64,000 bases of DNA from Chaetorhynchus papuensis (GCA_013396525.1 VWYX01000406.1:390128-454127); one strand, 5' to 3'; counted from the stretch's first letter, positions 12,774-26,900 are shown. Numbers and translations are program-made. The notes: generated by a model not told the origin, from the sequence alone.

Positions 12774-15148
12774 CTGACATGGAATTAAAGAGAAGAAAAA
12801 TCAGATACTTTTGTGAGGTTCACCCTGCAGATGGAAGAAAAGACCTTAGCATACATCTCAAAATTACAAGGTAGAGCAGCTAATTTTGCATTTCAATATA
12901 TGAATTTCCATTTATTATGATTTTTTTTTTATAATGTAAAAAACATCTCAATTCTGAAATCTGTTTTCGTTGCTCCATTTCCACTAAAAATTGGTTGATA
13001 TATGGTTGTGCCATAGAGACACTTTGAAGAGGAGCACCTGTTCTTCCTGTCAGGAGGAGACAGGAGTGACACATACTGGGACTTCCCATGCCAGAGCACC
13101 ATAATATCTATTTCAAGCACTTTATATTTCTGTCAAAAGGCAGCAATCCTTGTTCCAAATAAATGACCACTGAACTTGACATCCAGTTGTCAATTTCTTT
13201 ATCCCGTTTTATAGACAAACAATATTAGCTACAGAAATTACTTGTCCAAGTGACTGCATCACTGGCAGGAAAACATTTCTGTAACATAAAAAATTACAGT
13301 AGAAGTAGTTTCACATGCCCCAAGTTAATCTAGAACTTTGCAAATTGATGCAGTTATAACCGCTTTAAATAAGCATCAACTATTTGGCATAAGTGCTTTT
13401 CAAAACAAATGTAGCATACAAACCCAAATTTATGACACTTTTAAATGGTATTTTAGGAAAAGTTCTAAATTGCTGAACAAATTAATGTCAAACCTTATTC
13501 GAACAGGCTGACATAACTTCAGCCATCAAAGGGAAGGATCTTGTGCTCCATACTATTTGAAATGCTTGTGCTTTGAATGTGAACATTTTGATGAGATTGT
13601 ACTGGACTGACAGCCATATCACACTGAAGCTTTTAAACTGTGTCTGCTATTAAAAATATAAAGCAAAACAAATTTGGAATTGTTGCATACATCAGTAATG
13701 TAGTTCATGTAAAGTGTGAAATCTGAAGCTAAGAATTCCACTTGTTTCATCACATCATGCTCTGCAGTGCAATCAGTACCCTTGATACAAATTCTTGATC
13801 TTTTATAGGGAAGAATAGTTGATTTCTAGTTTGTCTGGGTACCTTATTGAAAGCCTCTGGTTATTGACCGACAAATGTAAGGTTTTTTGCCTGAATTAAC
13901 TGGTGAGCTGAAACCACTCCCTGTAATATTATATTCAGATTGATACTACTACAGAAACTAGTATTATCTGCAACCAGCTTGAATACTAAGCAGCAAGACC
14001 TTTTTTTTTATTGAATCTGCCATTCTGGGTTTCTAATTGCAGGTTTCATCTTTTGCATTTTCCTGAGTGAGGGATGAAACATAGACCTTGTATCTGATTT
14101 TTTTTTGAACTTCAGAAAGATGCAGTACATTCTGAACCTTCACATGCAAGTCTATTTTTATGTTTTCACTTTAGAGCCAGAACCACAAAAGAGTAGAAGC
14201 CTGTTGTCTTAATTCTTTATTTGGCTGATCCAAAAGAAAGATCTGAAGAGTAACTGAATTTGTAAGATTTTGTGATTCAAAAGACAGATGGAAAGCAAAG
14301 ACTGTGAAAGACATGCATCCACAACTGCAGTTCACACTGTGATCCAGTCAGGTGTTGAAGGTGGATACAAACAGAAGAATAAACACCATTCTGAAAATGA
14401 TGTGGAGTATTTCAGGTCCTGTTCTCCTCCTAGCTGAAGTACATCACTTACTGTATTTTAGGTTCAACATGTTCTATTGAGTCACCATGGAAAGGGCTGA
14501 TAAATAATGTGTCCTTTTTAAGTTTCTTTTAACGTTCAGAGCAGTGTCCCACAGCCTCAGGAGGACACCACTCTGTCAGATTTGTGTTAATGACCGTGTC
14601 TGTACCCCACACATTGTAACACACATTTTAGATTTTACACTGTAACACGTTTGTGACTAAAACATTTGATCTACCGCAAGCCCTAGAGTTGTAGAAATTA
14701 AGAATTTTCTGAGACTCACAGTGAAACAGAAAGACCAAGGGAAACTCTGGAATAAAGTAATAAAGGACATTCAAAGATTACCTTAAACTATTTTTGTCAC
14801 TATCAAGACTATGGGAACTGCTGCCAAAGACTCCAAAGACACCACAGACAATGAGACAGCTCTGCATAACATCTCCACGTGCTCACTCACCTGCACTGGG
14901 ATCATTCACAAGTCAGTATTAGGACTGCAGCTTTCTCCTGCTCTGTACTGTACAAAAGGTTCTGCAGATACCTGAGAAAGCAGCCAAGCTTGCAAACCAT
15001 AAAGACGAAGCGTTCACTCAGTTCTCTGGTGCCTGTGTTCAGCTGTAACTATTTCATTTGGATTTTGAACCAGCAGAAAGGTCTGTTTGGACAGAGATCT
15101 TTGCAAATAGGTGTCTAATAGTAAGAGCAGCCTCCACATTGGGCTGAT

Positions 15149-15194
15149 GTTTACCCACTATGCTGATTCCTTACAGCAGCAGCTGTGACAAGGG
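15149..15194. repeat. Direct repeat pair, copy A
   Basis: GTTTACCCACTATGCTGATT, then a CAGCAGCAGCTGT core. About 37 of the first 42 bases match 16782-16827. Function unknown. Confidence 0.65.
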
Positions 15195-15892
15195 ATTATA
15201 ATAAATGAAAAGGGATGGTATCAATAAAAGGGACAAAATGGCTACTCAGTCTAACTGTGAGAGATGCAGATGATGCAGTGATGGCTAAGCTGGCTGTCTG
15301 ACTCCCATTTGGATTACAGGCAGGATCAGACCCTTTTCATTGAGGACATCTGTCCAGCTTGGCAAGCTGTCAGTGTCACCATTCAGCATGGCCATCATGC
15401 AGGTACAGCCCCAAGAGGAGAGCACAGCTCAGTGTTGTACTGATGGAACACCACTCCTCTTCCAGGAAGGGTTCAGAGCCTCTTAAGAACGTAGCTTCTA
15501 CTGCTCTGAATGTTAAACAGACCGTAACTCATCAGTCTTTCCTGAAGGCAAGTTTTGCAGATATGCTTAATAGCAAAGGTCAACACATAATCAAAAGTAA
15601 ACACACTGAAATCACGTGTCATATCAGTAAAGCCCTGGAGCTGCTGGCCTGTAAGGACACAGTTACTGGTACTGAAGAAAGATGCCAGGGACAAAGGAAT
15701 AAACAAAGAGCCACCTTTCCTGGCTATACAGTGCTCAGATGGGAAGCTATGCAACATCTGAGAAGTCCAGTGCAGTTTCTGTCAGAAGCACCACTGCAGT
15801 GACAACATGGGCTTCACTAGACACGGGTTATCTTCTCCCAAGTTCATTTTGTCAGAGTCTAGTTTCTAATATTGACCTATTTGCTGAAAAAT

Positions 15893-16004
15893 CTAACTTA
15901 GCAGCAAAGGCTGTAGACACTCAGAAATACAAATGCAGGCTTGCTCTCCCTTCAGGCCTATGAGGTGTAACACACTCTGAAGGTCCACCGAGGACTTACC
16001 AAAC
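15893..16004 (-). other. Candidate terminal exon, 36 codons (weak)
   Basis: Excellent acceptor on the minus strand (TTGTTTTCTATCCTTTAG), then one base and 36 open codons ending TAG. The protein starts FGKSSVDLQSVLHLIGLKGE. No poly(A) signal follows nearby and no family is assigned. The upstream donor at 16041 would make a 36-41 nt intron, too short for vertebrates. Confidence 0.18.
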
Positions 16005-16781
16005 CTAAAGGATAGAAAACAAAGTCTAGAACTGTGAATCCTTACTGGCAATATGAACTATCATCATCATATTGGTGAATGAAGCAAAATAATAGCAGTC
16101 TACCAAAGTTCCTCAGCACTTTGGAAAATATCCAACCACTTATTTGGGTGCCTAAATTTGAATTGTTCACAAGTGATTGGTTTAATGGGCAAGACCTAAT
16201 GGGACAAGCCAGGACCCAAATTATTACCAACACCTTCTCCAGTTCTCATCTCTCAAGTATTTTTGCCTCTTAATTTAGTTGTCTGAAGTGCATGAAGACA
16301 AAATATTTAGTGATATTTAGCAGCTTTTCACACAAGTGCAATATACATTTCTGGCTTGCAGAGCTGCTTTAATGAAGAACTTGTCAGAAATTCTTCCCCA
16401 GTACAAGACACAGTATCAGCTGATATAAATCTCCAAAGTTCCACTCATTATGTGGATTACTTAATAGAGATGGCTGATAACTGTTTGAAAATTCCCTTGT
16501 TTACTAGTCTGTGCAAGCCTCAATTCACATGTCTGAATGTATCCCTATTAAGGAAAAGTACTTAAGCATGTGTTAAATTCCCAAAGTCCCAGGCTCAAAC
16601 GCTTTCCGCAGTAGAGCTGTTGTAACTGTGATCGTCTAAAGAGGCTGCTTTCCAGAACAGGGGTGTTTTTTCTGAATGAAGGCCACAGCTCATTTCAGAA
16701 ATATGCAGCTGTCTTACTGAAATAAATGGCACACTGTTATGGTGCCATACCTGGGTGAAGAGACTACACTTCAGCAGGGCA

Positions 16782-16827
16782 GTTTACCCACTCTGCTCAT
16801 TCCCTGCAGCAGCAGCTGTAACAGGTC
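16782..16827. repeat. Direct repeat pair, copy B
   Basis: Partner of 15149-15194, same orientation, 1.63 kb away. Flanks share little obvious similarity, so this may be two fragments of one ancient repeat family. Confidence 0.65.
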
Positions 16828-17220
16828 ATTGCTACTGGATTAAAAATTTGGCTTATTTTTCTGGTCGTCTGTAGTCTTAATTGCATGATTTCAAAATGTG
16901 GGGGAAAAAAAGTCAATGTTTTGTAGTTCTCAGACCTCTATGAGTTTCATGATTCTTGGAAGAAGTATAATTTTATGAAGCTACACTAGTCATTGTCAAT
17001 TTAAAATGAATGTAAAAACAGAGCAAATTTTTCTTTTTCAGAAGAAATGTTGCATCATTTTATAACCATAATTTATATAATTCTGCATTGCAGTTTGGGG
17101 ACCTAGAAGCCAACTTTTTTTAAACTTACAGTAAAAATTTCTGTATTAACAGCATAGTTTCTGTTCATCAACATTCTTATTTCCATTGGTTTTTTGGGGG
17201 GTTTTTTTTGGTTTTCAACT

Positions 17221-17345
17221 CTATAAATCCTAAATGTGCCTTTCATTTGATTTTTCCACACTTTAAGTACATCTGTTCAACATTTGGTTCATTATATACT
17301 AGGAAATATGCTCTGAAGAAATATTCATTTTACTTTTCAGCCTAC
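17221..17345. repeat. Local duplicated block, copy B
   Basis: Partner of 12457-12582 in direct orientation, 4.76 kb away. It ends about 145 bp before the CR1 fragment. No counterpart of the candidate exon beside copy A was found next to this copy. Confidence 0.65.
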
Positions 17346-17488
17346 AAAGAAAACGCAACAGAGCTGTACTAAATTTTTTCTTTTCAGTAGCTCACACTTA
17401 ACCAGCTAACTCCCACACTTACTGAAAACAGAGCCGTGATTTAACTGACACAAGGATAACTCTGCCAAAAATACTTACTAAAATATGA

Positions 17489-17852
17489 CAGAATCACAAG
17501 ATGGTTGAGGTTGGAAGGGCCCACTGGAATTCATCTAGTCCAGCCTCCCTGCTCAAGCAGAGCTCCCTAGAGCACATTCAGGATTGTGTCCAGATGGTTC
17601 CCGAGTATCTCCAGTGAGGGAGACTCCACAACCTCTCTGGGCAACCTGTTCCAGTGTTTGGTCACTGCACAGTAAAGAAGTTCTTTTTCATGTTCAGGTG
17701 GAATTCCTGTGTTCAAGTTTCTGCCCGTTGCTTCTTGTCCCATTGCTGGGCACCACCGAGAGGAACCTGGATCCATCCTCTTGGCACCCTCCCTTCGGAA
17801 ACTGATAGACACTGATAAGATCACCCCTCAGTCTTCTCTTCTGAACTGGAAT
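17489..17852 (-). mobile_element. 5'-truncated CR1 LINE fragment
   Basis: About 365 bp in minus orientation. The left end (ACAGAATCACAAGATGGTTG, then GGTTGGAAGGGCCC) is the reverse complement of the conserved CR1 3' terminus. At 17567-17824 the minus strand still carries an open frame matching the end of the CR1 ORF2 protein (LPREVVESPSLEIL). CR1 is the dominant avian LINE and is typically 5'-truncated. The copy is inactive: it lacks nearly all of the reverse transcriptase. Confidence 0.92.
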
Positions 17853-18856
17853 AATGATTCCATTTGCTAACTCTTAGAATCATAGACAGTATTAAAACAG
17901 TATTACAATGTCTTTAACCTCTCTTATGGCAAGTCACACCAGGTTAGAATTTATTTTAGTAGAAACTGTGATCTCTTTCACTACCTCCCTTGATGGATAT
18001 CTCTCACCCTTTGTGATACCTGTCACAACCTCTGTACTGGGAGGACGGTATTCCCACCTATCAAAACAATATTTCTTCTTTAAATTAAAAAAAATAAATA
18101 AATATGATGTCTCTCTTTAAAATAGTGCTAAAGAAACATTACTTATAGATCAGAAGTTATTACTGTCATTTTTTTCTATTAAAACCCAGAAAATAGCAGA
18201 GCAGATGTGTTGGTGGAAGCCAGATTAGTTTGGGTGAAGACTGGTAGCAATAAATATGTTGTACACTTCATGATGCAAACCATGTCAGCTCCTCAGTGCT
18301 AAGCTTCAAGTTGCACCAAAACAAAAAATAAATTTAACCTTTACTTCTGTACTGATCTAAATTCTGAATTCCAGTAAGTGTGACATCAGTATAAGTTGCA
18401 GTGGAGCTGCTTCTTCAGTTTTGGGATGGAGTAGTCTGGCCAAGGCACTGACTTCTTTGCAGGCTGATATAAAAATACACAAGGGTACAAAACCCACAAA
18501 CCACACCTTTGCACACCAGCCAGGCCTGCTGACCAACAGAACACAGACTGAAATGGAATACAGGCTGGTTTCTCAGACTGAAACAACAGCAACTCCTCCA
18601 AACAAAACTTGCCAGCTTACAGCCCACTGCTGTAGGAGCCGCTGAAGTTCTCATGTGACTTTGCTACTTGTCAGAGAGTGAGGCAAACCCAACTGCAAGT
18701 TGCTTCAGCCAACCTCTTTTTCATCTGAGCACAGCATCCTCTGGTCCCAGGCTGATTGACTACATGCAATGGCCTTAGAAAAACTAAAATGGGGGGGAAG
18801 TGGAAATGTGTCATCTACTTGAAGTCTCATGCAGATTTTTAAAGGACTGCACTTAC

Positions 18857-18895
18857 CCAGCGGCCAGATCCCTGCCTAAGGTGACAGGTTTTGTC
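18857..18895 (-). other. Candidate 39-nt micro-exon (weak)
   Basis: Very strong splice signals on the minus strand: acceptor TTCCAACTCTTCTCTCAG and donor CTGG|GTAAGTGC. Length is a multiple of three and two frames are open. It could belong to a non-coding RNA or be a pseudo-exon. No partner exon was demonstrated. Confidence 0.2.
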
Positions 18896-21800
18896 CTGAG
18901 AGAAGAGTTGGAATGAGAGTGCAAGGTACCAGAGGAAGTTAGAGCATGTAACCATAAGATAACAAGGAAACTCCACATTCTCTGGAGGAACAACCGTAAC
19001 CTGAAGCTGCCAGAACTGAATGTTCTGCAGTCTGAAGGTACAGATCCCACTGGTGAACGGTTTATAGCTCTGTTTTCTCTCCTAGATCATTCTTCTGTGT
19101 TGCATTTGTGGTGGATCTCAAGTAGTAGAAAATAGGGAACTATGGATTAGAAATTTTACCAAGTATCTCCATTACAATTTGCCTTGGGACAGTTGGATTC
19201 ATTCCCATACATTCCTCTGCAGAGAAATTCTAGCCTCTGCCTCTTCAGTCACCTCCATTATTGCAAACAAAAAAGAGAGCGTGGGATCTCATCGAGCTCA
19301 CAGTAATTTCATTTTAGCTCTTCTAATGACGGGTGTATTATTTCCGGGGGGCTCCCATATGTAAGGGATGACTGGATCCCTTTTGAAAGAAAGAAATTCA
19401 CAGAAAGAATTTTGTTCTCCTTTCTGGTATGATCTATTAAGTGCTATTCAGTGAAATGATTCAGTTACTAAGATTTAAGATTTGTTCTCTGGTTATATAA
19501 TTTACCACTAGGTACAGCTGCTTTCTTTCTGGAAAGCATGAACCTCACCAAAAAGACTAAAAGTAATGGCTAAATGACTACTTAGGGAAATACCATTCCC
19601 TTTTTTACCAGTTTTTTCCTTCATGGGAAAAAAACCCAAACCAACAAACAAAACCCAAACTCTTTCAGTTCTGCCATTCTAATATATAAAAGCATTTAAC
19701 TTTTCCCTCCTGGATGCAAAGTTGTGGTAACTGATTTTATTTTTTCTATTTTAATGTGCATGTGTAACAGCTTGGATTAGTAACAGTGCATACTTCAAGC
19801 CTGTTACTTAGAGTTGCCTGCTTCCAGCATGTATCACTAGTAGAAAGCACCAAACTGAACTTGAGTAACTCCTGCAGAAGGATTACTCAGAATTCCATCT
19901 GACTGTGACTGTTGTCCAAAAGGTGGCATCAAGGTTTATTTTGTTCTTTGGATTTGGCAATATCATACCTTCAACAGATTGGTAATTTTCCCTGATCTCC
20001 TTTTCCAGTTTCTTTGACTTCTCAGGGTTTCTTATTAAAAGTACTCGATCCATTTATTGACTTATAAAAATCAGGATTGGTTTTGGCTACAACTGGTAAA
20101 AAGTGCTGGAAAGGTCGTAAGCTGAACTCCCCAAGTGAAATAAAATTTGCAGACAGATATTGCTGTTATGGGAGATAATAAGGAGAATGGTTTAGATATG
20201 AAATTGTTTTTATTTTCATATTATACCACCAAGTGCTGCACGCTCAGTATCATGAGGCTCTCTGTTGCTGAATTCACCTTTGGGAAATACTGATGAAGAA
20301 AAAGATTCAAACAAACTGTCCTGGAAGGGTTCCACTAAAGGTCATGACTCTATTCATCTGCCTCCTGTATGAAATATCTTATTATTCTGTCCCCAAAAGG
20401 TAACACTGTGGGCACTCTCCCTCAAACATCTCATCCACTCAGCTGCTTTATAAGCACAACTGGCCTTATACACATTAAGGCCGGGAGAAAAAGCTTTCTC
20501 TGTCTTTTCTCACCACACCCTCTAAGCATCCACTTGGACCCCTATGGGTGTCATTTCTTCCTGCAGCAAACCATCAAGAATCAGCTTATTTATATTCTTA
20601 ATGAATCCCAGCGTTGTTTGTGCTGGCTGATGTGCCACATTGTAGAAGAGCAGCAAAAGCTGAGACACACACCAAAATAAATTATTCAAGCATATATCAG
20701 ACCCATTGTTGCCTGTTGGCATGAGCCCCTGTGGAAATGCTGAAATGCTTCAGAAAAAGGGAGTTATGTGGGCAAACACACTGCAGTCTAGAAGCTGTTT
20801 AGGACTGCTGTCCTGGCTGCTCTAAGAAGAAAGGCTTTTGGATGATACATTGTCCTCAGCAGCTCCTACTGAACTTCCCTCTGATGCTGTTCCTGCCCAA
20901 GAGTTCCTTTTCCTTCATCTGTTCCTTCCTGGCGTCACCTACAGAAGCAAGGTCACCTAGGTGGGAGGTCCATTTAATTTATTATTCAAGCATTTAGAAA
21001 GGTATAACTTTGGCTTAGATATGTGGTGAGCCAACAGTCACACCACTTTATTTGAAGTACAAACATTTTAATAGTCAATATGTAGCCCCAAATGTAATCC
21101 CAGTAATTTTTCAGCGTTCCTTACAGCTTAATTTTCTGTTACCATTTAGCCAAATATACTAAAGGTTTCTGGATTACAAATTACCTGAAAACCACAACAT
21201 TTAATGACATTAGATTAAACTTACTAATTTTTTTCCCTTACAAAACTAAACATAGTATAAATTCTTTTTAAAAAATTTTATTGCACATTTTATGCTTTGA
21301 GAAGCACTGAAAGTACATGGTTTCAACCAAGCACACGTGACTCAAAGGAATAAAATCTGCAGTTAGACTTGTAAAAAGTATATTATTTTTAAAGCCCTAA
21401 CCCAATGTAGCGGAAAAGTCTTGTATGTCTTTACCTCTTTTATAGGCGAATATTAAGTGCAACCCCAACCCTTTATAACAATGTATCATCTGTTTCAAAT
21501 TGGAAGGAAATCAACTCTCTAATATGGTAAAATAACATATAAGTTAATTTTCTAATTGAACTCTCTGGTCTTGGACTGCCTGCAATAAACCTTGACAATC
21601 TGAGACCCAAGCAAGTTCTGGTATTTTGGAGAGCGGGTTGAATGTTACTAATTATAGATAGTTGACTATTTCCACCAGTATAAAAAACAGTCAACATTCA
21701 GGGCAAAAAACCACACTAATGCCATATTATTGTTGAGAAGTGAAACCCACAATATTCAGGAAATTCTGAGCCCTGGTTCTCATAGTAATTACAGCTCAGC

Positions 21801-23849
21801 AGCATCCTCTCATGCAGTGTTAGGAACCACCTAAAATCTCACCATTAGCATATTCACAGGACAGGGCTTTTCAGACACTTGCAGCCTTTGGGGTTTTTTT
21901 CCCAGACAGTGTTAATGACAAACCACAGTGGAAATCAGGTTCCTGCGAGCCAGCAAGATTTTGAATGACATTCTGAGAAGGAAACATTTCACAACACTAG
22001 TTGTAGTTGCAGTGTTTATTGTAGCTGTTTAAAGCCTATTCTCCTGAGCAACGAGGACATGCATGTTACCTTTCCCTGTCCCTGACTGCTGTTTACAAAC
22101 GATTATGAAGGTTGTGCATTGCAAAAAGCATGCACAAACGCTAGGCAGCACACAGCTTAGGAGGCCTGAAGTCCCCATTTTTGGAAGCGTTGACACTCAA
22201 AGGTTGCAGGCACTCCCCATATCTGACAAACAGGACTGGAATGGCAAGGAAGAAAACTACGTTCCTTGTTGGAAGGCCATTCTGTCTCCACTCAGCTGCC
22301 ACCCAAGGTGTAAACCACACAACCTCACCTGATGCTCCCTCTCTTCTGTGTGCTGGAGCATCTCTTCAAGAGGAAGCTGCCAGCAGATACCCCAACAAGA
22401 CATATCTTGGAGGTCACGTGGAACTAAACCTGGAACTGCCAATAAGTTGTCAAGCCTATATGAAAACAAAGTTCAGTTAGAGGGAGGGGAACGTACTAAA
22501 ATGGTTACACAGGAAAAATAATACAGGAATGCATTTGTGTGAGATACTTTGTCTTATGTAAGGTTGAAAAAGAAAAAAAAAAAGGTATTTTTCCTCTAGT
22601 CATTAGAGGAAAGACCGCTATTCTGATAGACAGTGGCCAAGTATACTGTTACCACTTATAAGCCCCCCAGTTAGCAGGAAAAGTCTCATTAATATTGTAT
22701 ATATGTATTGGCTCACAGTGGGCTTACCATAGCCCAAATATAGAAGAGAAGACTTTTTTCCCTGACATCAGTGGTTTTCGGTTACATCATGGCCAAAGCT
22801 TATTTCCAGTTTCCATTCCAGCATCAATCTAACAAATCCAGACTTCAGTGATGGGTTTAAACAAGCTTCAAGCATGAGAAGAATGCCTTTATTAAAATAT
22901 GAATATGTAGGCTTGTACTCTGTGCAGCTTGGTGTTCCAAAATCAAGATTAATTTTCTCTACAAAAAAGGAGACAGTCCCAGAATGAGTCAAAAAATGAA
23001 CAACAAAAAAGGATTCATTGATACAACATTTAATCTGCTCCAGTCTTCTGAAACACCAACTGGGGTACAAACCCATTACCTACAGTTTGTAAAACACGTA
23101 GAGAAAATTTATTTCTTCATCCAAATAAGGTTTGTTTTAGTTTGTTTTGGGGATTTTTACACTAAAAAATAAGGTCTGCTTGCTAAATTCTCTTCCTGGT
23201 CTCCTGAATCCATCTTTTTGCACAGCTGTGTAACAATAAAGTATAGTTTTAGTTGGACAAGCGAGTAGAAATATCCTTTAAAGATGAAAAGAGAATGAGT
23301 CTTTCTTCTCACACTACCCTGCTGAACTCAACTAAGCCATAAGTTTGCACAGTAGACATAAAAATTGATAGTCAAGACAGTCAAGGCTAAGGCTTGAAAT
23401 GCGTGGAAGAGAATTAATCCACAGTGGCATCTTCAGAAACAAAGTGTGGGGGAGAAAGTGAACATCTGACACGTGTATGAACAATTCCTGTGAGCAGGTG
23501 CTGAGCCACACTGTGCATTTCTTCATTTGCTCATTCTGAGATTTGTACCTCTAGGCCAGTGAGGCTATTCATGAATTATCCGAGTATTCACTTATTTGTT
23601 TCTTCCCTCTCAGTCAGAGATTACCATGGAAATTTATTTAATAGGCATTGAGGGACAGACTCAGGTTGCAAACAAATGGTGTAAAGCATTTGAGTAAGCA
23701 GCTTTAGTCCACCTTCTGTAGGGAGAAAAAATTAATAGATGAGATACAGCTCCAGTCAAATGAGACTTTAAATCCCCTTCCCTTTGAAATTTGTGGGTTT
23801 TAATACCTGGTTGGTAATGTAAAATGTCCCCAGCATTTTAATGTTACTG

Positions 23850-23925
23850 AGCCCTACTTGAGCCAGGAGGTCAGACAGGTAAATTTTCAAGGTCTCTTAC
23901 ACCATAACTTTCTATGATCCTTTGA
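23850..23925 (+). mobile_element. Degenerate CR1 3' end
   Basis: GGTCTCTTACACCATAACTT followed by TCTATGATCC resembles a worn CR1 terminus in plus orientation, preceded by a GAGCCAGGAGGTCAGACAGG-like body. Old and short. Confidence 0.5.
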
Positions 23926-26900
23926 AACAAAAGACTCAGAGTTCAGCTGAGTAGATGTTCTCATGTCTTTTAAAAGAGTTCTTGACTGAAGAGGAAACAT
24001 TAGACAGGAAAGTGTAAGGACTCAAATGTAGTTCATTCTCTGTCAAAAAAGAGAAGGCAGAAAAACACAGAAGTGATTGAAGAAACCAGAGAGAAGAGCT
24101 GCACAGCCTCACTAGCTCTCAAGAACTTCTGGCCACGTGGTTGAGGCTACTACGGTTTCCTCTGCTAAACCTACTCACATATTGGCTGAGCACTGATATG
24201 TGGACCTGGCAAACAAGCCTGGTGCAGATCGCCTCAAAGAAGCAGTGTTCCATCATCTGGAGATTTAACTCCCTAACAGAAATCCACATTTGCTTCTTTG
24301 TCCTTTCCCCCCCAGAACTTCACATCATCAAATTCAGCACCAGAAATCACAACAGGGTCCTCCCCTCAAAACTCACAAGTGGCTCTGTTAACTCAAGTCT
24401 GATGCAGGTGGTTAGGACAGTACAGAGTACTGTACTGTTGTTGCTGTCTTTACTAAAAAATTGGGGAATTGTAGACTATGACTGGCAACCCAATATTCTT
24501 AGCAAGCAGCACCCCTGTTTTTCAGAACAGTAAAGGACACTGGGCTCAAGGTGCTCAAAAAGCAGGGTCTTCATTCCAAAACCAGACATTTCTCCAACTT
24601 ACACAGTAAACACCCCAGAACTGCCTGTTCTCATCTCCACTGTAAAGAGGAACCTAAAGAAACCTTTGTTTTATAGTTATTAGGGCAATTTTTTATCCAA
24701 TACCAGACCCTGAGCATCACGAGAGTCAGGTGTGCCCATGAAATTGTTACTTTCCTCTTTAGCTTTCCTGTGGGAGGAGCAGAAGGGAATCAGAGAAAGA
24801 TACACAGTCAGGTTAGTTGTTCATCTTCAAACAGCAACACTGGATTACCAGTCTGCAAATTAACAACCCTTTTGCATCCAGCAGTCATCAACACACCCCC
24901 AAGAAAACTATAGAAATAAATTTATCAGAAACAGGAATTATACCAAAGCTAGGGAACTTCTATAGTACTGTATACCTGGAAGAAGGAAGAAAAGCTTAAT
25001 GTACTCACCAGCTGGCAAACAAACTTCTTTCTAATTAAGCATTTTAGTCTGGGAGGTCACTTATCTCTGCATGAAGTTTTTTGGGTTTTTTTTAATGGGA
25101 GAAACCAAATCTGATCCTGTAATACTCGTGGCTGTAAATGCAGATAAAGCTGGGTTGTGCCAAACTGTAAGGACAAAGCAGTCTAGGTGCAGAGCCAACT
25201 GTAATGCACACCAGTCACGACCTTCAGCAGAGAAATGCTGCAGTTCAAGAGATCAGCTAGAGTTTAAAGTTTTATTGCATGAGATTTTCTTTAAAAGCCC
25301 TGTTTGACTTTATGATTCCTCTTCAGTGACAAGCTTAATATCTATACTAAGACTGCTGTAGCAAAAGGCATATACAGAAAAGTGAATTTTGAATGTGCTT
25401 TCAATGAAAAGCAATTTATGAGGCATCTTGGGGTGAATCTTCAGTGAGCTGTACAGGGTATTAGCCACCTGACTTGCATTAGCATCAGTAGGAAACGGCA
25501 CTTAAATCTCTGCACACTGAACTAAAAATCTATCTGCTTGTATTGAATCATCACATTTTAAATATGACTTCATAACACAAAAAAATGCTGTTACTGGAAA
25601 TATGGAAGTATACAGTGGTAACAAGTGATCTGAATTGAGAGGATCTTGTAGTTTGTGTATTAGATATATATGGATAAAGAGGTGTGCTTAGATTAATGTA
25701 CAACAGTGCCAGGCCCAATTATCTGTCAGCAGTAACCTCCACTATTTGCAGTGCTCTGTGAGAATATTCATATAAATAATTTTTGACCATGCAGTAGACC
25801 CCAGACATGGTTAAAACTGCCCCTGGTTGTTGACACTGGTATTTTTCAGTGACACCTCATTTATCCTAGAAGAGCATGAGTGCACTGTCTCCAACCCAAA
25901 GCCATGTTCAGGTTACTCTTTTAAAAGGTGCACCATGCACAGTGTTTGCAAAGGACAGGTATCTAAAAAAAAAAAAAATTAAAAGAAAAGTGTGGAGAGC
26001 TCAGATTTCTTGACATGACTACTTTTCTGTCACATTTTAATAAACAAATAGAACTTGTAAAATCAATATTTAAAAGCCCATGTACAACCAGAACTTTAGA
26101 GTGAGAACCACTGCACTGAATTTTCTGTAAAAAGTGAGGTTTGACTTTCAGCAGTTAGAGGAAGTGGACAAATATATTACTTCAACATCACGCATTTCCA
26201 CCTGGGTTAGGTATTCTCTAGAGCCAGGATGGTCAAATGGACAGGCTTTAGCTCCTATACACATATTTACCACTGAACTCACTCCAACTCACCACTCAAG
26301 TAGAACACAGGACAAATTATTCTCCCTTTTTAACAGTGTTTGGTATGTGCAAAATATTGAGATTAGATCATTCTAAGGACTTTGTGACTTTCTTAATTGA
26401 TAGATCACCTTGCTTATGATAAGGACATTTTGGACTGAAACCAAATCAGCATATTAAAGGAACTGTTAGCACACTCTTTATGGTAAGGAAGCCAGGCATT
26501 TTACAATACCCTCAGTTAGTGACTTTTATTATCAAAAATATCTTTGTGTCTTTCCCCCGCAGCCTATTTGTCTAGACCTCAAAGGACAAAGATGTACAAC
26601 AGAATCAAAGAGGAGAAATTTACTGTTTAGATTTTTCATGTGTTTTATGTTTCCTAGTCTTTTTAGTTTGGAATAGGAAATAAATTCTGACCTTCCTTGT
26701 GGTCAACTCACATAATTATTGCTCATTTGTGTGGAGGAATGGGACAGGTCTGGAATATTCCAGTCAAGGCTAAAAGAAGATGAAAAAGGTTTAACAAGAA
26801 TGCATAACAGGAGTATACGGAGAAGAACAACTGCTGACTGCAAAGCTCAGTTGATGGAGTTGATACAAGACAAAATGCTTAGAAAAACTGAAACCAGCTC

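Noticed and set aside
14776..14895. Donor CAG\|GTGAGT near 14889 and the splice-bounded stretch at 14776-14815 on the minus strand
   Set aside because: The strong donor follows sequence with stops in all frames; the adjacent open stretch is only about 12 codons. At most a non-coding RNA exon.
15359..15802. 147-codon plus-strand open frame
   Set aside because: No codon bias or motif; overlaps a minus-strand open frame of similar quality.
16005..16041. Intron joining 16042-16090 to 15893-16004
   Set aside because: Phases agree but the intron would be about 37 nt, below the vertebrate minimum.
17567..17824. 85-codon minus-strand open frame as a host gene
   Set aside because: It is the C-terminal remnant of CR1 ORF2, part of the transposon fragment.
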